Assembly: GCA_016937775.1 (NCBI GenBank)
Contig: JAFGVX010000027.1
Span: 1 to 64,000, forward strand
From: Campylobacterales bacterium
GTDB taxonomy: Bacteria > Campylobacterota > Campylobacteria > Campylobacterales > Sulfurovaceae
Reading direction: 5' to 3'
DNA: 64,000 bases
Part shown: piece by piece, positions 50,765 through 61,419 of the stretch
Layout: every line of letters starts with the position of its first letter
Position numbering within the stretch: position 1 is the first letter of the stretch
Made by a program: the position numbers and the translations under genes
Notes under the pieces: model-generated
Databases searched by the model: none
Seen by the model: the letters and a program-made list of their open reading frames with translations, nothing else
Told to the model about the DNA's origin: nothing

Positions 50765-52471
50765 ATGCGGATTGTCTCTTTTGTATTTTTTATGTTTAGT
50801 ATAGCTCTTTTTGCAAATCAAATATCTATCGATTCAGCTTCAAATGAGATACGCTATTCGCTCGATCGTAAAATTGATTCAAAATATAAAAATATCGTAA
50901 AAAGTATCTATGCCGAAAACAACTATGTTCCTTTGTGGACAGGATTATCACAAAAAGAGAGACTTTCACAACTCTTAAGTGTATTGAATGATCCGACATT
51001 CAATTATAAATCAAAAGATTTTGGACAAAAAAGCATAAAAAAACTTTTCTATTATATAGACAATAATCAAGTTCCCGAAAAATATAAAGCAAAAGTTTAT
51101 GCACGTCTTGATGTTGCTTTAACAAATAGTTTTGTTGCACTTATAGATTTTATCGTTGTAGGAGATGTTGATTGGGCTCTTGTCAAAAAGAAGATTGCAC
51201 GGCTTAAAGATGATGAAGATATAAAATCAAATTGGGAGCTCCAAGGGAAAACTTTTCCCAACATCTCACCCATCATCCAAGCTATTAATGAAAGTAAAAT
51301 AAAAGAGTATCTTCTCGATCAGCTTCCGCTAAAAACAAAATATCTTGATTTGATTGAAACATATAAAAAATATAATTCAATGGATAATTTTGAAGAAATT
51401 CCTTATGCGTATGATGATTTAAAAGAGGGTGATAGCTCTCAGAGAATTCTACTCATTAAACAGTTGCTGGTAAAACTCGGTGATTATCCGCGCAACATAA
51501 AACTCAATACATATTTTGATCCTACACTTAAAAAAGCTGTTTTGCAATATCAGCAAAGATACAATATTGAGAAAACGGGAGTAATCGATAAAGTAACAAA
51601 CTATTATATGAACCAAAGTCGTTATAAACATTTGCAAAGCATCATCATCAACCTCGATAAAACAAAGATATACCCAAGTACTTTTGAAGATGAGTATGTG
51701 GAGGTCAATATTCCCCATTATGAGATGAGCTACTATAAAAATGGAAAAAGAAAATTTAATACCAAATTGGTCGTAGGCAGAATCGATAGACCTACACCTA
51801 TCTTTAATGATGCTATTCAATATATGGTCATCAACCCAACATGGACAATTCCCGATAGTCTTATCAAAAGAGATCTTATAGGTGTACTTAGAGAACATCC
51901 CGATTATCTCAGAGAGAATAACATCAAAGTATTCTCCGGCACCAAAGAGATAAAAATCACGGTTGATGATATCGCCGAATATGAAGACAGTAAAAGAGTT
52001 GTGCCTTTTAGATTTGTGCAAAATCCGGGTGATAATAATGCACTTGGGAGAGTTAAGTTTATGTTCCCGAATCGATATGCCGTTTATTTGCATGATACGG
52101 ACAATAAAGATCTCTTTACGCGAAGATATAGGGTCTATAGTTCAGGCTGTATGCGCCTAGAGAATCCTTTTACTTTTGCAAATTATCTCTTAGAACATGC
52201 GGGCTCTAAATATGATAAAAAGAAAATCAAAGAAATAATTGAGACCGATAAACCAACTACTATCAATCTCAAAAAAAGTGTACCCGTGCATATTGTTTAC
52301 TTTACAGTCAACAGAAAAAACGGGTTGGATTATTTTGATTACGATATTTATATGTACGATCAAATCATTTGGGAATCTACAAGTCAAAACTATAAGAAAA
52401 AATTTGAAGCGCCGAAAAAACGAATGATACGTGTTGAAAAAAATGCAAAAGACGAGACGCCTGCGCCTTAA
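50765..52471 (+). CDS. YcbB/LdtD-type L,D-transpeptidase
   Basis: PG-binding-like FDPTLKKAVLQYQQRYNIEKTGVIDKVT, PTPIFNDAIQYMVINPTWTIPDSLI, catalytic YSSGCMRLENP. Confidence 0.9.
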   Translation: MRIVSFVFFMFSIALFANQISIDSASNEIRYSLDRKIDSKYKNIVKSIYAENNYVPLWTGLSQKERLSQLLSVLNDPTFNYKSKDFGQKSIKKLFYYIDNNQVPEKYKAKVYARLDVALTNSFVALIDFIVVGDVDWALVKKKIARLKDDEDIKSNWELQGKTFPNISPIIQAINESKIKEYLLDQLPLKTKYLDLIETYKKYNSMDNFEEIPYAYDDLKEGDSSQRILLIKQLLVKLGDYPRNIKLNTYFDPTLKKAVLQYQQRYNIEKTGVIDKVTNYYMNQSRYKHLQSIIINLDKTKIYPSTFEDEYVEVNIPHYEMSYYKNGKRKFNTKLVVGRIDRPTPIFNDAIQYMVINPTWTIPDSLIKRDLIGVLREHPDYLRENNIKVFSGTKEIKITVDDIAEYEDSKRVVPFRFVQNPGDNNALGRVKFMFPNRYAVYLHDTDNKDLFTRRYRVYSSGCMRLENPFTFANYLLEHAGSKYDKKKIKEIIETDKPTTINLKKSVPVHIVYFTVNRKNGLDYFDYDIYMYDQIIWESTSQNYKKKFEAPKKRMIRVEKNAKDETPAP

Positions 52472-53421
52472 ACTTTGGCTAAGATATGCGTGGCAATTTT
52501 ATGTCCATGATTAAGTGCAATTGCTATACTGCCTCCACTTTTAAAAGCAATATCTCCCGCAATATAAAGACCTTTTGTCGGTGTCTCATAATTTTCATCA
52601 AAAATAGGCTCAAGCTTTTCATTGAGAGCAATCGCACATTTTTTGAGGAAATCCAAAGGTGTCGAACCCCCTATAGCATAAATGATTCTATCATACACTT
52701 CACTCTCATCATTATCAAAAAATACCTTCGCCTTCCCACGCTCATTCTCTAAAGCGACGATATCGACTCCAAACTTTGCACTCAAAAGATCATCATCTAA
52801 AAAATTAGCAAACATCTCCTGGTTTGTGGGATTTGGACGAGTGAGCATATCTCTTCTATATGTAAGTGTTACCTCATTTGTTTTTGAGAGCTCACATGCA
52901 TACTCTACGGCGCTATCTCCTCCGCCTACAACCAAAATACTCTCACCATTACCGCATCTGTCCAAATTAAAGTTTACAATAGTTTTTAGCGAAAGGGGAA
53001 TGGAATATGCCGGCATATTCGGTTTACCCATTTTTCCCACACTTATAACGATATTTTTAGATGTAAAAGTTCCACATGTTGTAACTATCATAAAAAGATC
53101 ATTCTCTTTTTTTACACTATCAACTTCGCAATTAAACTTCGCTTCAATAAGATGATTATCTAAAAGCGAGTCAAAATAGTTTAGCGTGGACTCTTTTGTA
53201 CCGTCTTTAAAATCTATATTTCCTAAAAGCTCAACGCTTTTACCTTGCCAATCTTTATCCACCCTTTTTTGATCTTTATAAAATTTACGGATAGTTTGAG
53301 AATGGTTGCACCCTTTTTCTATAATCATTATCTTTTTGATACCCAAAATTTTCGATTCAACAGCAACACCAATACCTCCGGGACCACCACCTACGATTAT
53401 AAGATCATAAATTTCATTCAT
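52468..53421 (-). CDS. NAD(P)/FAD-dependent oxidoreductase (thioredoxin-reductase-like fold)
   Basis: DLIIVGGGPGGIGVAVESK, ILVVGGGDSAVEYACELSK, GLYIAGDIA; no CxxC at the TrxB position. Confidence 0.87.
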   Translation of the reverse strand: MNEIYDLIIVGGGPGGIGVAVESKILGIKKIMIIEKGCNHSQTIRKFYKDQKRVDKDWQGKSVELLGNIDFKDGTKESTLNYFDSLLDNHLIEAKFNCEVDSVKKENDLFMIVTTCGTFTSKNIVISVGKMGKPNMPAYSIPLSLKTIVNFNLDRCGNGESILVVGGGDSAVEYACELSKTNEVTLTYRRDMLTRPNPTNQEMFANFLDDDLLSAKFGVDIVALENERGKAKVFFDNDESEVYDRIIYAIGGSTPLDFLKKCAIALNEKLEPIFDENYETPTKGLYIAGDIAFKSGGSIAIALNHGHKIATHILAKV

Positions 53422-53449
53422 TGTATTTCTCCATTATTTGGATTATATC

Positions 53450-53926
53450 CTATTTTCTTAACTTTATTCTTTGAATATGCGTAAGTGCAATTGCCATAGC
53501 ATCTGTGATATCAAGCGGTTTTATCTCTTTTTGAATTTTAAGCAACTTTTTCACCATAAAAGCCACTTGTTCTTTGGTCGCTTTTCCATGGCCGGTTACT
53601 GCTTTTTTTACTTGCAAAGGAGTATACTCATAAAAATATCCCACCTCTTGAAGTATCTTAAGCGAGAGCGCACCTCTAAATTGAGCTAATTTGATGACAC
53701 TCTTTGGATTGAATGCATAAAATATATCTTCAATGGCAACTTCGTCTATCTTTTGTGTGCCCAATATCACATCAAGCCCTTCTACAAGCTCGATTATCTG
53801 TTCTTGAAGGACGGGGGCTTTGAGTTTAAGCAAACCTGCCTCCACTAAAGAAATTTTCACACCATCAAATGAGAGTATGCAATACCCTAAATTACGACTC
53901 CCGGGATCAATTCCAAGTATATTCAT
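53450..53926 (-). CDS. ruvC: Crossover junction endodeoxyribonuclease RuvC
   Basis: [68 protein letters not shown]. Confidence 0.96.
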   Translation of the reverse strand: MNILGIDPGSRNLGYCILSFDGVKISLVEAGLLKLKAPVLQEQIIELVEGLDVILGTQKIDEVAIEDIFYAFNPKSVIKLAQFRGALSLKILQEVGYFYEYTPLQVKKAVTGHGKATKEQVAFMVKKLLKIQKEIKPLDITDAMAIALTHIQRIKLRK

Positions 53927-54021
53927 TCACACCTTTTTTCACATAGTGAACAAAATTGTTCAACTCTTTTTTATAGCCTTATATTAACTAAATTTTGATA
54001 AAATAATGAAAGTTATTCACA
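53923..54021. other. oriC: oriC1: DnaA-box cluster upstream of dnaA
   Basis: TCATTCACA 53923, TTTTTCACA 53935, AGTGAACAA (inverted) 53945, TTATTCACA 54013. Confidence 0.7.
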
Positions 54022-54051
54022 TTAAGTTTAAAAATTTACGGAGTTGGTGTT

Positions 54052-55380
54052 ATGAATATCGGAGAGAAAGTTTTAAATGAACTCAAAAGAGAGATTCCGG
54101 AAAATGAATATGAAAAATATATAAAAAAATTAAATTATGATACAAAAAGATCGAGAAGTAATCTCGCTCATTTTTATGCACCAAATCTCATCATAGCAAA
54201 ATGGGTCAATACAAAATACAAAAAAACACTAGAACACCTTTTCGAACTTCAAGGCGGTGTAAAACCCGAAGTACATATATCTATCTCTGAGTGTAATGAT
54301 ACTTCGCTCAAACCTGAAGTACCTAACGTAAAAACAGGAGATAAAAATCAACAAAAAAGCAGTTATCTCAACCCCTCTTTGATCTTTGACAGTTTCATTG
54401 TCGGCAGCTCAAATCAATTTGCTTATACGGCAGCTAAAAGTGTTGCCGATAAACCGGGACAGATATACAATCCGCTTTTTTTGTATGGTGGAGTAGGGCT
54501 TGGAAAAACACATCTACTTCAAGCTATTGGGAACCATCAAGTCGCTTTAGGAAAAAAGGTAATCTATACGACACTTGAAATGTTTATGAACTCTTTTATT
54601 TCTCATATCCAATCAAAAACTATGGATAGGTTTAGAGAAAAATTTCGTGAATGTGATCTTCTACTTATCGATGATATTCAATTTTTAAGTCGAAAAAATG
54701 AGACGCAAGAAGAGTTCTTCCATACTTTTAATGAGCTCTACAATGCAAAGAAACAAATTGTTATCACATCCGATCGCCCTCCAAATAAGATAGCAGGACT
54801 TGTTGATAGACTTAAAAGTAGATTTGAATGGGGACTCATGGCAGATATCCAACCTCCCGGACTTGAAACGAAAATAGAAATTATCAAGAAAAAATGCGAA
54901 CTAGACGGCATACGACTCAATAGTGATATCATTAATTATATTGCAACTAATATGGGAGATAATATTCGAGAGATAGAAGGAACAATTATAAAACTCAATG
55001 CACTCAGCTCTATGCTTAATCAAAAAATTACCCTTGATTTTGCTCAAAATGCCATTAAAGATCAAATACGAGAAAAAAGAGAAAATATCACCATTGATCA
55101 CATCGTAGAAGTTGTTTCAAAAGAGCTCAATATAAAACCTTCAGATATCAAATCCAAAAAGAGAACACAAGCAATTGCAAATGCAAGACGCATCGTGATT
55201 TATCTTGCAAGAAACCTTACGCCAAATTCCATGCCTCAAATTGCCGTATATTTCGGCATGAAAGACCATACAGCTATCAGCCATGCTATGAGAAAAATAA
55301 ATGAGATTATTGATAACAACGAAAATTTTAAAGTTACACTTGAAGAGTTATCAAATAAAATAAACACCAAAGAAAAATGA
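54052..55380 (+). CDS. dnaA: Chromosomal replication initiator protein DnaA
   Basis: NPLFLYGGVGLGKTHLLQAIGN, LLIDDIQFLSRKNETQEEFFHTFN, FGMKDHTAISHAMRKI. Confidence 0.98.
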   Translation: MNIGEKVLNELKREIPENEYEKYIKKLNYDTKRSRSNLAHFYAPNLIIAKWVNTKYKKTLEHLFELQGGVKPEVHISISECNDTSLKPEVPNVKTGDKNQQKSSYLNPSLIFDSFIVGSSNQFAYTAAKSVADKPGQIYNPLFLYGGVGLGKTHLLQAIGNHQVALGKKVIYTTLEMFMNSFISHIQSKTMDRFREKFRECDLLLIDDIQFLSRKNETQEEFFHTFNELYNAKKQIVITSDRPPNKIAGLVDRLKSRFEWGLMADIQPPGLETKIEIIKKKCELDGIRLNSDIINYIATNMGDNIREIEGTIIKLNALSSMLNQKITLDFAQNAIKDQIREKRENITIDHIVEVVSKELNIKPSDIKSKKRTQAIANARRIVIYLARNLTPNSMPQIAVYFGMKDHTAISHAMRKINEIIDNNENFKVTLEELSNKINTKEK

Positions 55381-55414
55381 AACAAAAAAAGATATAATTT
55401 TAAAAGTGAGTATA

Positions 55415-55530
55415 TGTGAATAGATATTTTTTAAATGTTGTACTAAAAATTCCCTTGAGAAAGGAGTTAAAAACTCTTTTCACATATTCATCAAATACTA
55501 CTAATATTACTACTCTTAATTTATATATAA
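55415..55530. other. oriC: oriC2: DnaA boxes, DnaA-trio-like run and AT-rich segment
   Basis: TGTGAATAG (inverted) 55415, TTTTCACAT 55477, TACTACTAATATTACTACT 55496..55514, then CTTAATTTATATATAA. Confidence 0.7.
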
Positions 55531-55540
55531 AGGAGAGAAG

Positions 55541-56608
55541 ATGAAGTTGAAAGTCCAAAAGCAAAGTATAGAATCTATACTAGTGAACTTGCAACCTTTC
55601 TTAGAAAAAAAAGATGCTAGTCAGATAACATCACACATACTGTTTGAGACACAAGGAGATATCTGTTCAATAAAAGCAACAGACCTTGAGATAGGATTAG
55701 AAATAAAGACTGATAACCTTTCAATTGAACAAAACGGTAGTTGTACTACTAATGGAAAAAAACTACTTGATATTGTAAGGATGCTTAAAGACGATGATAT
55801 TACTTTAGAGTTTTTAGATAATACACTTATTATTAAACAAAAACACTCTAAATTTAAACTTCCAACTTTTGATGTATCTTCTTATCCTAACTTTCCTACA
55901 ACTGATGATAAACCTCAAATTTCTTTGGATTCACTTGCACTTATACAAAGCTTCAAAAAAATCTCTCCGGCAATTGATACAAATAACCCAAAATTTGAAC
56001 TTAACGGCGCACTTTTAAATATTAAAAATAATTTTACAGATATCGTCGGTACCGATACAAGAAGATTAGCAATCGCAACAATAGAAAACAAAAGTGAAAA
56101 AGATCTTTCACTTATCATTCCTAAAAAAGCAATTATGGAAATACAAAAACTCTTCTTAGATAAAATAAATATCTATTATGATGAGGTAAATTTAATCATT
56201 CAAAATAACAACTTTTATTTTTATTCAAGACTCATAAATGGAAAATATCCTGATTATGATCGAATCATTCCAAAAACTACTAAACATACACTCATACTTC
56301 CAAAAAAAGACATGATTGATACAATTAGAATGATAACAACAATTTCTCAAGATATAAAAATGACAATACTTCCCGATGTGGTACTTTTTAATTCACTCAG
56401 TAGCGAAAATGTTGAAGCAAAAACAGAGATAGAGATAGATACAAATTTTAATGAAAAATTTGAGATAAATTTTAATAGTAGATATCTTCTTGATTTTATT
56501 ACACAAGTTGAAAAAAACGAATTTGAACTGCAATTTAATGAGGCAAATTTACCTTTTATTGCAAAAGATGATAATTTTATAACTATTATCATGCCGATTG
56601 TAATGTAA
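55541..56608 (+). CDS. dnaN: DNA polymerase III beta subunit
   Basis: MKLKVQKQSIESILVNLQPFLEKKDASQITSHILFE; follows dnaA; C-terminal FIAKDDNFITIIMPIVM. Confidence 0.97.
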   Translation: MKLKVQKQSIESILVNLQPFLEKKDASQITSHILFETQGDICSIKATDLEIGLEIKTDNLSIEQNGSCTTNGKKLLDIVRMLKDDDITLEFLDNTLIIKQKHSKFKLPTFDVSSYPNFPTTDDKPQISLDSLALIQSFKKISPAIDTNNPKFELNGALLNIKNNFTDIVGTDTRRLAIATIENKSEKDLSLIIPKKAIMEIQKLFLDKINIYYDEVNLIIQNNNFYFYSRLINGKYPDYDRIIPKTTKHTLILPKKDMIDTIRMITTISQDIKMTILPDVVLFNSLSSENVEAKTEIEIDTNFNEKFEINFNSRYLLDFITQVEKNEFELQFNEANLPFIAKDDNFITIIMPIVM

Positions 56609-56611
56609 GGT

Positions 56612-58246
56612 ATGAGTGTGTCATCAGAAAAAACAAAGTTTATATTTATTACCGGTGGAGTTTTAAGTTCTTTAGGTAAAGGAATTAGTGCAGCGAGTAT
56701 CGCAACTCTTTTAAAACATTCAGGTTTTGAGATTGGGATATTAAAACTTGATCCCTATATTAATGTTGATCCCGGTACTATGAGCCCACTTGAACATGGA
56801 GAGGTTTTTGTCACGAAAGACGGTGCTGAAACCGATTTGGATCTTGGACATTATGAACGATTTATAGATACCTCTTTGACAAAAAATAACAATTTTACTA
56901 CTGGACAAGTTTATAAAAGAGTCATTGAAAATGAGAGAAAAGGGAAATATCTTGGTAAAACGATCCAAGTCGTTCCCCACATTGTTAATGAGATTAAAGA
57001 GCGTATATTTTTAGCAGGCAAAAACAAAGATATACTCATTGTAGAACTTGGTGGAACAACCGGAGATATAGAAGGACTTCCTTTTTTAGAGACGATTCGA
57101 CAGATTAAGCATGAACTTGGCTCTGAGAGAGTCATGAATATTCATGTCACACTATTACCATTTATAAAAGTTGCCGGGGAATTGAAAACAAAGCCGACAC
57201 AACACTCCGTTCAAGAGCTTAGAAGAATTGGTATCTCGCCACATATGCTTATTCTTAGAGCTGAACAGCCGGTTCCAAAAGAGCTTAAAAGAAAAATTGC
57301 ATATAGTTGTGATGTCGATCAAGAGAGTGTTATTGACGCAATTGATGAAAAAACTATCTATAAAGTACCGTTGAATTTACTTTCTCAAAATATACTAAAA
57401 CAGATAGCAAAACAACTTAATTTAGGTAATATAAAACCAAATATGGATCAGTGGACAAATCTTGTAAGTAAGATTATTATGCCTTCACATGAAGTTAAGA
57501 TTGCTTTTGTTGGAAAGTATCTTGATCTTAAAGAGTCTTATAAATCACTCACTGAAGCACTCGTGCATGCAGGAGCCAATTTAGACAGTAGGGTTAATAT
57601 TAAATGGATTGATAGTGAAAAACTTGAACATGAGAGTGATTATGTAAAACATTTTAAAGACTGTGATGGTATTTTAGTTGCAGGAGGCTTTGGGCAAAGA
57701 GGTGTAGAGGGTAAAATAAGCGCCATTAAGTATGCAAGAGAAAATAAAATTCCTTTTTTAGGTATATGTCTTGGAATGCAGCTTGCTATCATTGAATTTG
57801 CAAGAAATGTTTTGGGGTTACAAGGAGTAAATTCTACAGAATTTGATGAGAATTGTGAAAATCCTATTATTTATCTTATTGATGAATTTATCGATTCAAG
57901 CGGTAATAAACAGATACGCACCACAAAATCTCCTTTGGGCGGCACTTTGAGACTTGGTGAATATAGATGTGAGACGAAAAAAGGCTCAAATTTGCAAAAA
58001 GCATACAATGAAGATGTTATTTATGAACGTCATCGTCATAGATATGAAGCCAATGCAAAGTACAGAGAAGCACTTGAAAAGAATGGGATGATCGTCACAG
58101 GGGAATCAAATGGACTTATAGAAGCTGTAGAAGTTGCCGATCATCCATGGTTTTTAGGCGTGCAATTTCACCCGGAATTTACCTCTCGCCTTCAAAATCC
58201 AAATCTTGCTATTCTTGCATTCATCAAAGCAAGCATGAAACTCTAA
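56612..58246 (+). CDS. pyrG: CTP synthase
   Basis: [75 protein letters not shown]. Confidence 0.98.
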   Translation: MSVSSEKTKFIFITGGVLSSLGKGISAASIATLLKHSGFEIGILKLDPYINVDPGTMSPLEHGEVFVTKDGAETDLDLGHYERFIDTSLTKNNNFTTGQVYKRVIENERKGKYLGKTIQVVPHIVNEIKERIFLAGKNKDILIVELGGTTGDIEGLPFLETIRQIKHELGSERVMNIHVTLLPFIKVAGELKTKPTQHSVQELRRIGISPHMLILRAEQPVPKELKRKIAYSCDVDQESVIDAIDEKTIYKVPLNLLSQNILKQIAKQLNLGNIKPNMDQWTNLVSKIIMPSHEVKIAFVGKYLDLKESYKSLTEALVHAGANLDSRVNIKWIDSEKLEHESDYVKHFKDCDGILVAGGFGQRGVEGKISAIKYARENKIPFLGICLGMQLAIIEFARNVLGLQGVNSTEFDENCENPIIYLIDEFIDSSGNKQIRTTKSPLGGTLRLGEYRCETKKGSNLQKAYNEDVIYERHRHRYEANAKYREALEKNGMIVTGESNGLIEAVEVADHPWFLGVQFHPEFTSRLQNPNLAILAFIKASMKL

Positions 58247-58252
58247 ATCTTT

Positions 58253-59842
58253 ATGTCTGAAAAGATATTACAAGAGATAGAGCAAAGGCTTAAATCAAGA
58301 TTTGAAAATAGCGGAGGGATGCTCGACCTTTGCGATCTTCCGTTTCCCGAGACACTCAAAGACATTACAAAAAGTGCTTCACGCATCAAAGAAGCAATCA
58401 AAAAAAACGAAAAAATTATCATAATAGGTGATTATGATGTAGACGGTGTTGTTGCAACAACTCTTTTACTTGATCTTTTTGATGTAATCGAGTATCAAGT
58501 TGATTGGTTTATCCCAAATCGATTTAAACACGGATATGGAATATCTACAAAGATATTATCATATATTGAAGCACACGATCTTATAATTACCGTGGATAAC
58601 GGAATCAATGCAAATGATGTTGCGCTTTGGTGCAAACAAAGAGATAAAACATTGATAATTACCGATCATCATACCCCCAAAGAGATACTTCCTGAAGCTT
58701 TTTGTATCGTTAATCCAAAGCAAGAGAGTTGCAATTTTGTCTATCAAAATATATGTGGCGCTATGGTGGCTTGGTATCTGATGGCAGAGATAAAAAAACA
58801 GATGCATCTCAATTTAGATCTTAAAGCATATCTTCTTTTGGTTGCGATAGCAAGTGTTGCGGATATGATGCCACTTATTCATATTAATAGAGCAGTTGTA
58901 AAAGCAGGGCTTAAAGAGCTTCAAAAAAGCGAACGTGCGTTTGTGCAGTCATTTAAAGAGCAACTGCAAAAAGAGCATTTCACGTCTGAAGATATATCAT
59001 TTTTGATAGCACCACTTCTTAATAGCGCAGGAAGAATGGATGATGCCTCATTGAGTGTTCAATTTTTAAGAAGTAAAAATATATATGATGCAAGAGCGTT
59101 GCATCAAACACTCAATGAAAAAAATCTTGAGAGAAAAAATAAAGAAAGTGTTATTTTTTCTGAAGCATTGAAGTTTATCATTAATTCTGACGATAAAATA
59201 ATTGTAGCCTATAAGTCTGATTGGCACGAGGGGATATTGGGCATCGTTGCAGCTAGACTTGTGAAACATTTTGAAAAACCTGCAATCGTATTGTGTAAAG
59301 ATAAAGAAGGACTGCTCAAAGGAAGTGGAAGGTCATCAAAAGCGTGCGATCTTTTTCAAAGTATGCAGCGTTGCGAAGAATTGGTAGAAAAATTTGGAGG
59401 ACATACTTTGGCTATCGGTGTAAGTTTGCAAGAGCGATATCTAGAAGATTTTATACAAAGATTAAATGAAGGATACAAGATAAATGGAGAGTATTTGCCG
59501 GAGAATGATTATCTGTGTGGCTTAGATTTTGAACATATAAATCTTACACTTTTTGATATATTTAAAAAATATGAACCTTATGGTGAAGCAAATCCTTATC
59601 CTCTTTTTTTAGCAGAAAAAATTGAGGTAATAAATGCATTACCGATTGGCAAAAATCAAGAGCATATGAAGTATATATTACGGCAAGGAAAGAGCAATTT
59701 TGAAGCGATCGAATTTCGAGCAAAAGAGCCCTTGGTATCAGGTCAAATGATAGATATTATCTATAAAATTAATAGGAATAGCTTCCGAGGAGAAGTAACA
59801 TTACAGATAATTATAGAAAATATTATTTTAATATATAAATAA
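58253..59842 (+). CDS. recJ: Single-stranded-DNA-specific exonuclease RecJ
   Basis: IIIIGDYDVDGVVATTLLLDL, TVDNGI, ITDHHTP, GSGRSSKACDLF. Confidence 0.94.
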   Translation: MSEKILQEIEQRLKSRFENSGGMLDLCDLPFPETLKDITKSASRIKEAIKKNEKIIIIGDYDVDGVVATTLLLDLFDVIEYQVDWFIPNRFKHGYGISTKILSYIEAHDLIITVDNGINANDVALWCKQRDKTLIITDHHTPKEILPEAFCIVNPKQESCNFVYQNICGAMVAWYLMAEIKKQMHLNLDLKAYLLLVAIASVADMMPLIHINRAVVKAGLKELQKSERAFVQSFKEQLQKEHFTSEDISFLIAPLLNSAGRMDDASLSVQFLRSKNIYDARALHQTLNEKNLERKNKESVIFSEALKFIINSDDKIIVAYKSDWHEGILGIVAARLVKHFEKPAIVLCKDKEGLLKGSGRSSKACDLFQSMQRCEELVEKFGGHTLAIGVSLQERYLEDFIQRLNEGYKINGEYLPENDYLCGLDFEHINLTLFDIFKKYEPYGEANPYPLFLAEKIEVINALPIGKNQEHMKYILRQGKSNFEAIEFRAKEPLVSGQMIDIIYKINRNSFRGEVTLQIIIENIILIYK

Positions 59843-59944
59843 CTAAAAAAATATTATTATTTATAATAATTAAATATATTTAAGAAATAAAAAAGATATA
59901 ATTTAACTTGAAAATATAGCATTATTGTAGTGAAGGAGAATGTT

Positions 59945-61405
59945 TTGGACAAAAAAATTCTAGAAGAGGGCATTGAACAAATCGATGCCATACTCAAAGA
60001 AGAGGGGATATCGAGAAGAGATGCTATGAAAATGTTTGGTCTCGGCGGGGCTGCCATGATGATGGGTAGTGGCGTTGTGACAGAGGCAAAAGCAAGCTCT
60101 TCCGCAAAAGGGAAAATACTTATAGTTGGGGGTGGCTTATCGGGTATCGCGGCAGCGTCTCTTTTGATGCGATCGCTTGATGAGCCGAATATTACTATCA
60201 TTGAGCCAAACGAGAAATCAGTATCCTATCAGCCGGGACAGACACTTGTTGGCGGCGGTGTATGGGAAGATAGTGATACTGAGTATATGACGGCGGATTT
60301 TATGCCTGATGGTGTAATGTGGATCAAAGAAAAAGCTGTAGAGTTTGACCCTGATAATAATGTGGTAAAAACAAGTGGAGGTCAAAGCATCTCTTATGAT
60401 TTTATGATTATCGCAGCAGGATTGAAACTTGATTTTGCTCAAATTGAAGGGTTAGGCATCACTGATTCTATAACATCAAGAGGTGATGACAGTGCCGTTA
60501 AAGATGTCATAGGAAAGAATGGAATTTGTTCTATTTATTTTGCAAACGGAGCGACTAATACATGGAAGTTGATGCAAGAGTTCATAGAAAAAGCAAAAAA
60601 TGGACAAAAAGTACAAGGTGTCTTTACACATCCTAGTACACCTATTAAGTGTGGTGGGGCTCCAAAGAAGATTATGTATCTAACGGATGCAAGACTCAGA
60701 GAAGCAGATGCAAGAGATAATGCCGAACTTACATTCTATCCAAATGGTGGAAAGATGTTTGGTGTGCCAGAGTATCATGAAGCGATTGTTAAACAGTTCG
60801 AAGCGCGTGATATGAAATGGAACTATAACCATAATCTTATAGGTGTTGATCCGCAAGCAAAGATAGCAACATTTTATAAACATTGGCTTGAAAAAGGCGA
60901 GTATGATGATATACTCGAAGAGTACTCAATGGTTGCAAGAGGTGAAAAGGTTGAGGTTCCTTATGATTTCTTGCATATCACACCTCCTATGAAAGCAGCG
61001 GAGGAGATAGCAAATTCTCCCATAGGTTCAGATCAGGGATGGGTGCCGGTAGTCAAAGAAACCATGCAGCATGTCAAATACCCTAATGTTTTTGCATTAG
61101 GCGATATTGCGGCAGTTCCGATGGGTAAAACAGGCGGAAGTGCAAGAAAACAGTATAAAGTTGTTGTTGAAAATCTTATTTCAGTCATGGAAGGCAAAGA
61201 GCTTACGGCTGAGTATGGTGGCTATACGGTTTGTCCGCTTATCACAAGTTTGAGTACGGTTATGTTGGCTGAGTTTGATTGGAGTGGAAAACCGACCCCT
61301 TCATTCCCGCTTGATCCAACTCAAGAGCGATGGATTTGGTGGTTATTAAAAGTGTATGCATTAAAGCCGATGACACAATATGGTATGCTTCCAGGTAGAG
61401 CATAA
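59945..61405 (+). CDS. Tat-exported SQR/FCSD-like flavoprotein
   Basis: SRRDAMKMFGLGGAAMMMGSG Tat-like signal; FAD motif KILIVGGGLSGIAAASLL; KCGGAPKKIMYL and CPLITSLSTVMLAEFDW; TTG start 59945 after GAAGGAG. Confidence 0.88.
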   Translation: MDKKILEEGIEQIDAILKEEGISRRDAMKMFGLGGAAMMMGSGVVTEAKASSSAKGKILIVGGGLSGIAAASLLMRSLDEPNITIIEPNEKSVSYQPGQTLVGGGVWEDSDTEYMTADFMPDGVMWIKEKAVEFDPDNNVVKTSGGQSISYDFMIIAAGLKLDFAQIEGLGITDSITSRGDDSAVKDVIGKNGICSIYFANGATNTWKLMQEFIEKAKNGQKVQGVFTHPSTPIKCGGAPKKIMYLTDARLREADARDNAELTFYPNGGKMFGVPEYHEAIVKQFEARDMKWNYNHNLIGVDPQAKIATFYKHWLEKGEYDDILEEYSMVARGEKVEVPYDFLHITPPMKAAEEIANSPIGSDQGWVPVVKETMQHVKYPNVFALGDIAAVPMGKTGGSARKQYKVVVENLISVMEGKELTAEYGGYTVCPLITSLSTVMLAEFDWSGKPTPSFPLDPTQERWIWWLLKVYALKPMTQYGMLPGRA

Positions 61406-61419
61406 TGAAAGGAGAGAAG

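Noticed and set aside
51449-52093. 214-aa minus-strand ORF antisense to the L,D-transpeptidase gene
   Set aside because: Low-complexity Ile/Phe-rich translation, no domain, fully overlaps a confident CDS.
52468-53421. Thioredoxin reductase (trxB) call
   Set aside because: No CxxC redox motif in the NADP domain; left as a generic NAD(P)/FAD oxidoreductase.
59853-59870. ATTATTA-TTTA-TAATAAT inverted repeat upstream of the flavoprotein
   Set aside because: Pure A/T hairpin in a very AT-rich gap; indistinguishable from background.
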